In this document: piece by piece, positions 15,819-24,600 of the stretch
Layout of the letters: each line of letters begins with the position of its first letter
Numbering within the stretch: position 1 is the stretch's first letter
NCBI GenBank assembly: GCA_046593925.1
Contig: JBKJQN010000078.1
Coordinates: 1-59,846, forward strand
Source of the DNA: JAYVYM01 sp046593925
GTDB taxonomy: Bacteria; Actinomycetota; Actinomycetes; Mycobacteriales; SCTD01
Direction of reading: 5' to 3'
DNA: 59,846 nt
Position numbers and translations under genes: made by a program
The notes under the pieces: generated by a model
Seen by the model: only the letters and a program-made list of their open reading frames with translations
Database searches by the model: none
Told to the model about the DNA's origin: nothing

Positions 15819-16745
15819 ATGAGGACAGCAGCAGGACCGAGCGGGCGTTGCCGAGCAGCAGCATGGTGGCTGGTCCTGGCGGTGCTGGCGTTCGCACTGG
15901 CAGGGTGCGGCTCTGCCACCAGAAAGGCGGCCGTGGGTCCGGCCACGGTACGGGTGGTGGCCGCGGAGAATGTCTGGGGAGACATTGTGCGGCAGATCGG
16001 CGGCGAGCACGTGCAGGTGACGTCGGTGCTGAGCGACCCGGCGGCCGACCCGCACAGCTTCGAGACGGACCCGGAGACGGCCGCCGCCGTCGGCAGCGCC
16101 TCCTTCGTCGTGCTGAACGGCGCCGGCTACGACGACTTCGTCCGCAAGCTCCTCGCCGCGAGCCCCAAGGACGGTCGCGTCGTGCTGAACCTCGCCGACG
16201 CCGTCGGACTGGGGAACGACCGGAACCCGCATCTGTGGTACTCGCCACAGTTCGTCCGTCAAGGCGCGCAGGCGATCGCGGAGCGGCTCACCAGCGTCGA
16301 CCCCGGTGACGGCTCGGCGTTCCAGACGAACCTGCAGACCTTCCTGCAGAGCTACCAGCCGTACGTCGACACGCTTGCCACGATCAAGGCGAGGTACGGC
16401 CGGAGCGCGGTCGCGTACACCGAGCGCGTTCCCGGCTACCTCGTCGACGCCGCCGGCCTGATGCTGGGCTCCCCGGCCGCCTTCGCGCAGTCGGTCGAGG
16501 ACGGCACCGACCCGAGCCCCGGCGACACGGCCGCGTTCAATCGAGCCCTGCAGGACCGGACCGTCAAGGTCCTGCTGTACAACGCGCAGGTCACCAACCC
16601 GACCACCGACGGCATCCAGGCCAGGGCCAAGGCCGCGGGGATCCCGGTCGTCGGCGTGACCGAGATGATCCCGGCTGGCATGGTCGACTTCCAGACGTGG
16701 CAGACCGGCCAAGCCAAGGCGATGCTGACGGCGCTGGGCGGGTGA
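15819..16745 (+). CDS. znuA: Zinc ABC transporter substrate-binding lipoprotein
   Basis: Extracytoplasmic metal-binding protein of 308 residues, cluster A-I family. A lipoprotein signal peptide ends in LAGCG near residues 27-31. Metal-ligand regions are DPAADPHSFE (near 77-86) and RNPHLWYSPQ (near 133-142), with further conserved segments YTERVPGYLVDAAGL and VGVTEMIPAG. It lacks the long His-rich loop of many zinc binders. The Zur box upstream and zur downstream identify zinc as cargo. Its stop overlaps the znuC GTG. Confidence 0.94.
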   Translation: MRTAAGPSGRCRAAAWWLVLAVLAFALAGCGSATRKAAVGPATVRVVAAENVWGDIVRQIGGEHVQVTSVLSDPAADPHSFETDPETAAAVGSASFVVLNGAGYDDFVRKLLAASPKDGRVVLNLADAVGLGNDRNPHLWYSPQFVRQGAQAIAERLTSVDPGDGSAFQTNLQTFLQSYQPYVDTLATIKARYGRSAVAYTERVPGYLVDAAGLMLGSPAAFAQSVEDGTDPSPGDTAAFNRALQDRTVKVLLYNAQVTNPTTDGIQARAKAAGIPVVGVTEMIPAGMVDFQTWQTGQAKAMLTALGG

Positions 16746-17611
16746 GTGCGACGTCGGGGTCCCCAGCGGTACGGCTGGCCGGGGCGGGGCTCGAGTTCGG
16801 CGGGCGGTGGCTGTGGCGCGACCTGCAGCTGGACGTCCAGCCCGGCGAGTTCCTGGCGGTGCTCGGACCCAATGGCGCCGGCAAGACCAGCCTGCTGCAG
16901 GTGCTGCTGGGGCTGCAGCCGCTGTCCGCCGGCATCGTGCGGGTCTGCGGGCGCGCGCCTCGCCGCGGCAGCGACCTGGTCGGCTACATCCCGCAGCAGA
17001 AGGCGCTGGACCGCGACCTGCCGGTTCGGGCCCGCGACCTCGTGCGGCTGGGACTGGACGGGCACCGGTTCGGCGTGCCGCTGCCGGACCGCCGGGCCCG
17101 CGCGCGGGTGGACGAGGTGCTCGCCGCGGTCGGGGCGACGTCGTACGCCGACGCGCCCGTCGGACTGCTGTCCGGCGGGGAGCAGCAGCGGCTGCGGATC
17201 GCCCAGGCCCTGCTTGGCGACCCGCGGGTGCTGCTGTGCGACGAGCCGTTGCTCAGCCTGGACCTGCGCCACCAGCAGGAGGTCAGCAACCTGCTCGACG
17301 ACCGGCGGCGCGAGGCGGATACGTCCGTGGTGTTCGTGACGCATGAGGTCAACCCGGTGCTGCCGCTGATCGACCGGGTGCTATACCTCGTCGGCGGGCG
17401 CTGGGCCGTGGGTACGCCGGACGAGATCATGACCGGCGATCGGCTCAGCGAGCTGTACGGCACCGACGTCGACGTGCTTCGGGTCCGCGGTCGGATCGTC
17501 ATCGTCGGCGCCCCCGACGGGGCGCACGCCGAGCCGGGCGCCGACCACCACCACCACGCCGAGGGCGACGACCACTCCCACCAGCACGTACGGCCCGGCA
17601 GGGCGCACTGA
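16742..17611 (+). CDS. znuC: Zinc ABC transporter ATP-binding protein
   Basis: 289-residue ABC ATPase that powers zinc import through ZnuB. Walker A is GPNGAGKTS, the Q-loop lies in GYIPQQKALD, the signature is LLSGGEQQRL and Walker B is VLLCDEPLLSLD, followed by the switch His in VFVTHEVN. After the catalytic core the tail is His-rich (GADHHHHAEGDDHSHQHV), a likely zinc-buffering or sensing element. The GTG at 16742 overlaps the znuA stop (GTGA). The stop overlaps the znuB ATG by one base. Confidence 0.95.
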   Translation: MSATSGSPAVRLAGAGLEFGGRWLWRDLQLDVQPGEFLAVLGPNGAGKTSLLQVLLGLQPLSAGIVRVCGRAPRRGSDLVGYIPQQKALDRDLPVRARDLVRLGLDGHRFGVPLPDRRARARVDEVLAAVGATSYADAPVGLLSGGEQQRLRIAQALLGDPRVLLCDEPLLSLDLRHQQEVSNLLDDRRREADTSVVFVTHEVNPVLPLIDRVLYLVGGRWAVGTPDEIMTGDRLSELYGTDVDVLRVRGRIVIVGAPDGAHAEPGADHHHHAEGDDHSHQHVRPGRAH

Positions 17612-18465
17612 TGGGGCTCATGGACTACCTGGGACAGTCATTTGCCCAGCACGCGCTGATGGCCGCGACCCTGGTGGCAGTCACCGCCGGTCTGATCGGG
17701 CCGTTCGTCATCATCCGGAACATGGCGTTCGCGGTGCACGGCACCGCCGAGCTGTCGTTCACCGGCGCCGCCGCCGGCCTGCTCGTGGCCGACGACCCGG
17801 TCGCCGGTGCGCTGATCGGGGCGCTCGTGGTCGCCGCAGCCATCGGGCTGCTCGGCGCCCGCCAGCGCGAACGCGACTCGGCGATCGGCGTGATCCTGGC
17901 GTTCGGCCTGGGGCTCGGGGTGTACCTGCTCAGTCTCTACCGGGGGTTCGCGACGGCGGCCACGAACATCCTGTTCGGCCAGATCCTGGGCATCAGCAAC
18001 GGCCAGCTCGTGCTGCTGGTCACCGTAGCCGTGGCCGTCCTGGTCTCCATCGCGGTGCTGTACCGGCCGCTGATGTTTGCCAGCGTCGACCCCGACGTCG
18101 CCGAGGCCCGCGGGGTCCGTACCCGCGCGCTGGGCATCGCCTTCCTGTTCGTCCTGGCGCTCACCGTCACCGAGGCCGCCCAGATCGTCGGGACGCTGCT
18201 GGTGCTCAGCCTCACCATCACCCCGGCTGCCGCCGCGCTGCGCTTGTCGGCCCGGCCGGCGGTCGTGACCGCCCTCAGCGTCGGGTTCGCGCTACTCGCT
18301 GCCGACGGTGGCCTGCTGGCCAGCCTGGCGAGCAATCAGGGCAGACCCAGTGTCTTCATCACCGGGATCAGCTTCGCGGTGTACGTCGTTGCCCGCCTGT
18401 GGGGTGCGGGCTTCGTACGCGGCCGGGGGCGCCTGGTTCGTGCGTCAGCCGGGGCGCCCGGCTGA
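17611..18465 (+). CDS. znuB: Zinc ABC transporter permease
   Basis: 284-residue membrane protein with about eight hydrophobic segments, ABC-3 (ZnuB/TroC) family. Typical blocks are FVIIRNMAFAVHGTAELSFTGAA near the N-terminus, RERDSAIGVILAFGLGLGVY in the middle, and QIVGTLLVLSLTITPAAAA in the C-terminal half. It forms the channel through which ZnuA-delivered zinc crosses the membrane. The 3' end overlaps the 3' end of the convergent zur gene by 21 bp, so no room is left for a terminator between them. Confidence 0.95.
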   Translation: MGLMDYLGQSFAQHALMAATLVAVTAGLIGPFVIIRNMAFAVHGTAELSFTGAAAGLLVADDPVAGALIGALVVAAAIGLLGARQRERDSAIGVILAFGLGLGVYLLSLYRGFATAATNILFGQILGISNGQLVLLVTVAVAVLVSIAVLYRPLMFASVDPDVAEARGVRTRALGIAFLFVLALTVTEAAQIVGTLLVLSLTITPAAAALRLSARPAVVTALSVGFALLAADGGLLASLASNQGRPSVFITGISFAVYVVARLWGAGFVRGRGRLVRASAGAPG

Positions 18466-18843
18466 GCATGCGGCGCAGGTCCCGAACACCTCCAGGGTGT
18501 GCGTGACGTCGGTGTAGCCCGCCAACCTGGCCACGTCCTCCGCCCAGGCCTCGACCTCGGGGCCGTCCACCTCGACGCTCGCACCGCACGTCCGGCACAC
18601 CACGTGGTGATGGTGCGATGACGTCCCGCACAGCCGGTAGACCGCCTCGCCGTCCACGCCGTGCAGGATGTCCACGGCGCCGTCGGCCGCCAGCGCCGTG
18701 AGGTGCCGGTAGACCGTCGTCAGCCCGACCGGCTCGCCCCTCGCCCGCAGCTCGGCGTGCAGCTCCTGTGCGCTGCGAAACCCGGCGGCAGCGGTCAGTA
18801 CCGCCTCCACCGAGGCGCCCTGCCGAGTCGTCCGCACACCCAC
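18445..18843 (-). CDS. zur: Zinc uptake regulator Zur (Fur family)
   Basis: 132-residue Fur-family repressor. The winged-helix DNA-binding domain covers roughly residues 1-75 (SAQELHAELRARGEPVGLTTVYRHLTALA). The dimerisation and metal domain follows with YRLCGTSSHHHHVVCRTCGASVEV and, near the end, TCAAC; these CxxC pairs are the structural zinc site. Convergent placement against znuB and the Zur box before znuA support Zur over Fur. The GTG at 18843 gives the family length; an upstream GTG in frame would add about 49 residues of non-family sequence. Confidence 0.93.
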   Translation of the reverse strand: MGVRTTRQGASVEAVLTAAAGFRSAQELHAELRARGEPVGLTTVYRHLTALAADGAVDILHGVDGEAVYRLCGTSSHHHHVVCRTCGASVEVDGPEVEAWAEDVARLAGYTDVTHTLEVFGTCAACSAGRPG

Positions 18844-18930
18844 AGTCAACCCCGCCTGCCGGCTGTTGTCCGACGGCGGCTGCCCGATCGAGGACCTCGG
18901 TGCCGCTCGGAAGGACACCCGGGGGGCCCG

Positions 18931-19045
18931 GTCGTCAACTCCGGTCTCTGGGAGCTCGCCTTCGGCAACACCCGGGGACCTGCTCTTCACCGCCGCAATC
19001 GACGGCTACGCCCGCGGGCTGTTTGGACTCATCCAGCCGGCCTGA
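18931..19045 (+). pseudogene. C-terminal remnant of a TIGR03118-like secreted protein
   Basis: Between zur and the GGDEF gene, one frame reads VVNSGLWELAFGNT. The next frame continues GDLLFTAAIDGYARGLFGLIQPA and a stop. This matches the end of TIGR03118-family proteins as I remember them (FGN, then LYFTA-GI and DGLFG). A frame slip near 18975 and the absence of the remaining 300 or so residues mark it as a stub. The rest of the 18844-19238 spacer shows no gene. Identification is from memory of the family pattern. Confidence 0.45.
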
Positions 19046-19238
19046 CAACACAGCGGCGACCCGTGCGGCGGCCAGCACGCCCGGGTGGACGGCGGCATCG
19101 GCGACGTTGCCGGCGAAGTAGGAGCTGGTCGCAATGGCCCGACCGGGCCATGTCCCCGGGCGTCACCGCTGTCGAGAAGAGGGCGAGCGGCGCTGTCCCT
19201 GCCGCAACCAGAGCCTGCCGCCCGACCTCCGGAGACCC

Positions 19239-21521
19239 GTGCCACCGCCGCTGCCCGCCCTGCCCCGCCCCGAGCTGACTGCCGGCTGGGCTACCAGGGT
19301 GCGTGGGGTAGCGGGCGCGGCGGCCTTCCTGCTGACGCTGTTCGGGCTCGCGTACGGTGCGGTCCTGCTCGCGCCGGCGGGCTCGCGGGTCGCTTCGTGG
19401 TGGCCGGCGGCCGGGCTCGCGGTCGGTGTCGTGGCCGGTGCCGGGCGGCGCAGCAGGACGCCGCTGCTCGTCGCGGTGTTCGGCGCCGCCGCCGCCGCGA
19501 ACTACGCCGGCGGTCGCCCCGCGGTCGTCGCCATCGGGCTCGGTGCCGCGAATGCCCTGGAGGTGGCACTCGGCTCCTGGTGGCTGTCCCGCGGGACGCC
19601 GGATGGCGAGCGGCCTGCGCTTGCCTCGCTGGTGGACCTGGGCCGGCTGGCGGTCGCGGCCGGCCTCGGGGCGGTGGTCGCCGCGTCAGTGGCGACCGCC
19701 GTCGTGTGGACAGCCCAGGGGGCGCCACCGTTGTCGTCCTGGCGATCGGTCGCCGCCGCGCACAGCGCAGCCGTCCTGGTCATCGTCCCGCTGTTCCTGC
19801 GTACGCCAGAGGCACCGCGCTGGCGTACCTGGGAGGTGGCCGGGCAGTGGGCGCTGCCCCTCGCCGTCACCGCCATCGTGTTCGGGCCGGGCCAGCGGCT
19901 GCCGCTCGCGTTCCTGGTGCTGCCACCGCTGATGTGGACGGCGCTGCGCGGGGGGGTGCGTCGTACGGCCGGCCAGCTGCTTGTCGTCGGGGCGATCGTC
20001 GCGCTGCTCTCCGCCCACGGTGGTGGCCCGTTCGCCGGCGCCCGTTCGGCGGTCGTCACCGGGCAGCTGGTGCAGGTGCTCGTCCTGACCGCCGCCATCA
20101 CCGTTCTGACGCTCGCGGTCGTCGTCTCGTCCCTCGAGCAGGCCCTACGCGGGCTCGCCGAACGCAAGTGGTTCGACGACGAGGTGCTCGAGACCGTCGG
20201 CGCCGGCGTGCTGGCGTGCAACGCGAGCGGGCAGGTCGTGCTCCGCAACCAGGCGCAACGACGCATCACGATGGTCGCGGACGACGAGCACCCCAGCAAC
20301 GAGGATGTCGCCGGCCGGATCCGGGTGCTGCTCGCCGATGGCACCGAGCTCGAGCCGGACCGGAGCCCGCTGCGCAGGGCCCTCGCTGGCGAGCAGCTGA
20401 CCGACCTGGCCGTCCGGATCGGAGCGGTCGACGGCCAACCCGAGGACATGCGGCACGTGGTCGTCACGGCCCGCCGGATCGCCTCCGCAGATGGCACCGT
20501 GCTCGGCGCGGTCGCCTCCTTCAACGACGTCACCGCCGAGCGTCGGGCTCAGGACGAGCTGCGGGACAGTGCCGCCTTCCACGACGCCGTCCTTGCCGCG
20601 AGCCCCGATCTCATCTTCGTCGTTGACCCGCGGACCGGTGCCCCCGTCTGGACGTCACAGGGCCTCGGAGAGATGCTCGGGCACACCCCCGAGCAGGTGG
20701 TGTCGCTCGGGGCGGCTGCGGTTGCCGCGCTCGTGCACCCCGACGACGCCGGCCGCCTGCAGGGCGCAAATCTGGCCGCCCAGGACCTCGCTGACGGCGA
20801 GGTGGTTCAGGTCAGGTACCGGACCAGACACGCCGACGGGAGCTGGCGGTGGCTCTCCCGGCGGGTCACGCCGTTCGCCCGGGACAGCGGCGGTGCGGTC
20901 GTGCAGATCCTCGGGGTGGCCAGGGACGTCACCGACACCGTCCGGGTCGAGGAGCGCCTCGCCCGCGCCGCCCTGCACGACCCGCTCACCGGCCTCCCGA
21001 ACCGCCGGTTGCTGACCGACCGACTGGTCGAAGCACTGGCCCGGAGCGCCCGCTCAGGTAGCACCGTGACCGTCCTGTTCTGTGACCTGGACGGCTTCAA
21101 GGCGGTGAACGACACCGGAGGGCACGCTGCAGGCGACGCCGTCCTGGTCGCGGCCGGCGAACGCATCCGGGCCGCCCTTCGCGAACACGACACGGTCGCA
21201 CGGGTCGGCGGTGATGAGTTCGTCGTCGTTCTGGAGGGGTGGCCGTCCCCTGCGATGCCGGGCGACCACGACGAGCAGACCGCAGCAGCCCACGCCGTCG
21301 CGCAGCGACTCCGGACGGCGCTCGCCGAGCCCGTCAAGGTCAACGACAGGCAGTACCGCGTCACGGTCAGCATCGGGATGGCGCAGGCGCGTCCCGGTGA
21401 CGACGCGGACCAGCTGCTCCGCGACGCCGACGGCGCGATGTACGTCGCCAAGAGCGCCGGCAAGGATCGGGCCGACGTCCACCGGCTCTGGCCCGCGGCG
21501 CTGGCGCCCGCAGCCGGCTGA
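19239..21521 (+). CDS. Membrane-bound diguanylate cyclase (MASE1-PAS-PAS-GGDEF)
   Basis: About 760 residues. The N-terminal 290 residues carry eight or so hydrophobic segments with SWWPAAGLAVGVV near the start, a MASE1 sensory domain. A PAS domain follows (KWFDDEVLETVGAGVLACNASGQVV). A second PAS/PAC follows (FHDAVLAASPDLIFVVDPRTG to VQILGVARDVTD). The GGDEF domain contains HDPLTGLPNRRLL and the active RVGGDEFVVVL; no EAL domain follows. It should make c-di-GMP in response to a membrane or small-molecule cue. The start is uncertain: GTG 19239 (GGAG 4 nt upstream) is preferred; an upstream start at 19134 is possible but adds unlikely sequence. Confidence 0.9.
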   Translation: MPPPLPALPRPELTAGWATRVRGVAGAAAFLLTLFGLAYGAVLLAPAGSRVASWWPAAGLAVGVVAGAGRRSRTPLLVAVFGAAAAANYAGGRPAVVAIGLGAANALEVALGSWWLSRGTPDGERPALASLVDLGRLAVAAGLGAVVAASVATAVVWTAQGAPPLSSWRSVAAAHSAAVLVIVPLFLRTPEAPRWRTWEVAGQWALPLAVTAIVFGPGQRLPLAFLVLPPLMWTALRGGVRRTAGQLLVVGAIVALLSAHGGGPFAGARSAVVTGQLVQVLVLTAAITVLTLAVVVSSLEQALRGLAERKWFDDEVLETVGAGVLACNASGQVVLRNQAQRRITMVADDEHPSNEDVAGRIRVLLADGTELEPDRSPLRRALAGEQLTDLAVRIGAVDGQPEDMRHVVVTARRIASADGTVLGAVASFNDVTAERRAQDELRDSAAFHDAVLAASPDLIFVVDPRTGAPVWTSQGLGEMLGHTPEQVVSLGAAAVAALVHPDDAGRLQGANLAAQDLADGEVVQVRYRTRHADGSWRWLSRRVTPFARDSGGAVVQILGVARDVTDTVRVEERLARAALHDPLTGLPNRRLLTDRLVEALARSARSGSTVTVLFCDLDGFKAVNDTGGHAAGDAVLVAAGERIRAALREHDTVARVGGDEFVVVLEGWPSPAMPGDHDEQTAAAHAVAQRLRTALAEPVKVNDRQYRVTVSIGMAQARPGDDADQLLRDADGAMYVAKSAGKDRADVHRLWPAALAPAAG

Positions 21522-21529
21522 CCCGCACG

Positions 21530-21567
21530 CCGAGGTGCCCCGGAGAGTCTCCTCCGGGGCACCTCGG
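21530..21567. terminator. Strong hairpin between convergent genes, probable bidirectional terminator
   Basis: A perfect inverted repeat with 16-bp arms (21530-21545 and 21552-21567) and a 6-nt loop. It lies 9 bp after the GGDEF stop and 42 bp before the end of the convergent peroxidase gene. No T-tract follows on either strand, common in high-GC actinobacteria. Confidence 0.75.
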
Positions 21568-21609
21568 GTGCTCAACGCCGGTATCTCAGCGCTGGTACGT
21601 CCTTCCGGG

Positions 21610-24600
21610 TCATGGCCCCGTGGTGAAGGTCCAGTTGCTCGGGGCCAGCGGGGCGTTGCCTTGGTCCCTGATGCCTGCCGGGGTGAACACCACCCGGTAC
21701 TGGGTGAGGCCGGCGAGCCTCAGGGCCGGGTCGAGCGTGGCCGTCAGGGTGACCGGGTTGTAGGTCACGGCAACCGTGAGGATGGCGCCGTTCGAGACCT
21801 TCTGCAGGCGCATCGTCGTGCTGGTCACCCCGGTCACCGCTTCGCTGAAGGTGGCCGTGACGTTGGCGGTGCGCGCGAAGCCGGTGCCGTTGACCGCCGG
21901 CGTGCGCGCGGTGACGGTGGGCGGTGGGTTCACGGTGGCCGTACCCGTGGTGAAGCGCCAGGTGAACGGGGCGAGCGGGTTACCCGCCACGTCGGTGACC
22001 CCGGACAGCAGCCGGGCTGTGTAGACGCTGTTCGGCGCCAGGTTCACCGCCGGGAGGAGCCGGGCGGTGTTGGTGGCGGCGTCGTAGGTCACGGTTCTGG
22101 TGACCAGGACGCCTGCGCTGTCCCGCAGGGTGAACCGCGCACCGTTGACACCGACAACAGGCTCGCTGAAGGTGGCGGTGACGGCGGCGGCCGGGTCGAC
22201 CCCGGTGGCACTGACGGTCGGGACCGACGAGGCCACGGTCGGCGGTGTCGTGTCACCGAAGGGCGTGACCGATCCGGAGGCCGGTGAGTCCGGTCCTGCG
22301 CCCCACTGGTTGACCGCCCGAACGGTGAACGTGTAGGCGGTGCCGTTCAGAAGGCCCGGCACCACGACCGAGGTCGATGCCGCCGAGGCGGGGACCACTG
22401 CGGCAACGCTGCCGGCCGGAGTGCTGACGACCTCGTACCGGGTGACCGGTGAGGCGCCGGCCGGCGGGGTCTGGGTGACCCAGCTGACGGTGGCGGACCT
22501 GTCGCCCGCAAGGGCGGTCGGGGCGGCCATCACGGCCGGGAGGGCCAGGGTGACGACTCCGTCGGAGAACTTCAGCGCCTCGATGCCGCGCAGCGTGTCG
22601 GTGCCGTCGATGGCGGTACCTCTGGCGTGCGTGACGGTCAAGGCACCCGCAACGGTGGTGATGTCGTAGTCGGCCCGAGCACCGGAGAACACCGCCGTGT
22701 CGATGGAGCCGACGTCCGTGCCGGCGGCCGGGCTGGTGATCTCCCGGACGGCGACCAGGTTGCCCGGGTCGACGGTGCCGGCGAACACCGCAGCCTGCAG
22801 GGTCGGGCCGGTGAGGGTGCCGGTGGAGTCACGCAGGTACTGGTGCTCCATCAGGTCCGCCGAGCCGATCTGAGTGGTCGCATCGGCCGGGTTGGTCCGG
22901 ACGCTGATCCGCACCGTGAGGGCCTTGTCGCCGTCGATGATGTCGTTGCCGCCGCGACCTTCGATCGTGTCGCTGCCGGCACCACCGAGCAGGATGTTGC
23001 CCTGGCCCCAGACCGGGCCGGTCAGGGGACATGCCCCGGGTGCCGACCGTCCGGCGACTGCTGCCGCCGTCTCGGGGAAGCTGGCCACCGGTGGCAGCAG
23101 GGCGGCGAGGCCGGAGATCCGGTCCAGGCCGGCCTGGTCGAGTGCGTCGCAGCCGGTGAAGCCGGCTCCGCCGACCAGACTGGGCACCGCGTCGTCACCC
23201 TTGATGCTGTCGTTGAAGGCCGAGCCGGAGTTGGCCTCGGTCTCCTGCCAGCGGTCGCGGTTGACGATCACGGGCAGCGGTAGCCCGGCGAGGACCTGGT
23301 TGATCTTCATGTCGTCGTCGGCCCCCACCGTGTCGTACTGGTGGATCGCCCAGTCGAAGCCGCCGGCGCCGGCGAACCGGTCGATGGCCGCGTTCGCCGA
23401 CATGACGTCGTCGCCACCCTCGGCGTCGTAGTCGTTCTCGCCCTCCTGGCCGACCATGATGTCGTTGCCGGGAGCTGCCTGCGCGGGGTCGTTGAAGAAC
23501 GGCGCCCCGTGGTCGCCCTGCAGCAGGTCCTGGCCGGTACCGCCCTGGATCCAGTCGTCCCCGCCGTCACCGAAGACGGCGTCGGCACCCAGGCCGGCGA
23601 TGATGAAGTCGTTCCCGGGACCGCCGAAGGTCTCGTTGTCGTTGGCCCCGCCGTTGGTGAAGTCCTGGCCGTCGCCGCCCAGCACGATGTCGTTGCCGGG
23701 TCCGGCGTCGATGGCGTCGTTGCCGGGGCCGCCCTTCAGGACGTCTGCGCCGTCCAGGTCGGTGATGATGTCGTTGCCGTCGCCGCCGAGCGCGACGTCG
23801 TCACCGCCGTTGCCCTCGATGACGTCGTTGCCTGCGCCGCCCCAGAACGTGTCGTTGTCGTTGCCGCCGTAGATCCGGTCGACGCCCGCGGTCCCGTTGT
23901 AGACCGACTGCGAGTTGATCCCGGACGGGTTCACGCTGTTGATCGCCCGGTACTGGATCGTGCCGTCCGGCTTGCGGAGCAGCAGCAGGTTCTCGTTGCA
24001 GTCCGTCGTCGTCGGGTCGTCGGCGACGGTCGAGCCGAACTGCGCGAAGCCGGCCGGGGTCCCGTTCAGGTTGGCCAGCTGGAACCGGCAGTCCGCGGTG
24101 GCGAAGGCATCCGCCTTCAGGGAGTTGGTGCCGTCGGTATTGCGCTGGATCAGCTCACCGAAGGAGTTCCCCTCGAGCTGGGCCCGCAGGTTCATGCCGA
24201 CGGTGCGGTTCAGGTAGTACAGCCGGTCACCGTCCTGCAGGTTCTCCAGCTGGTTCTGGAACACGTAGTTGAACGTGCTCCCCAGCAGGCCGCCGAACAG
24301 GTTGGTCCGCTCGGCCAGCCCGCCGACCCACAGGTCGACGTCGTCGAGCCCGGTGGTGGTGACGCCGGCGGCCGTGTTGACCCAGCTGCCGGTGCTGAAC
24401 ATGAAGGAGGCGGCGTCGGCCGGTGGGACGTCCGCCTCGACTGGCGGCACCGCCGACGGGTTGGCCGGACGCGGGTCGACGATGGCCCGGGCAGCCGCCC
24501 GCTTACCGGCGAGCGTCGATTCGGCGAGGATCGTCGGGTGCTGCCCGTACGCCGCGACGAAGTTGATCAGCGACTCGGGGTGCTTGAGGTGCTGACCCAG

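Noticed and set aside
21530..21567. Operator function for the perfect 16-bp inverted repeat
   Set aside because: Its position between two converging gene ends and its tight 6-nt loop fit termination better than regulation.
23500..23880. Regularly spaced repeats in this stretch considered as a CRISPR-like or tandem DNA array
   Set aside because: They are the coding repeats of RTX nonapeptides in the peroxidase gene, with codon-level variation and no spacers.
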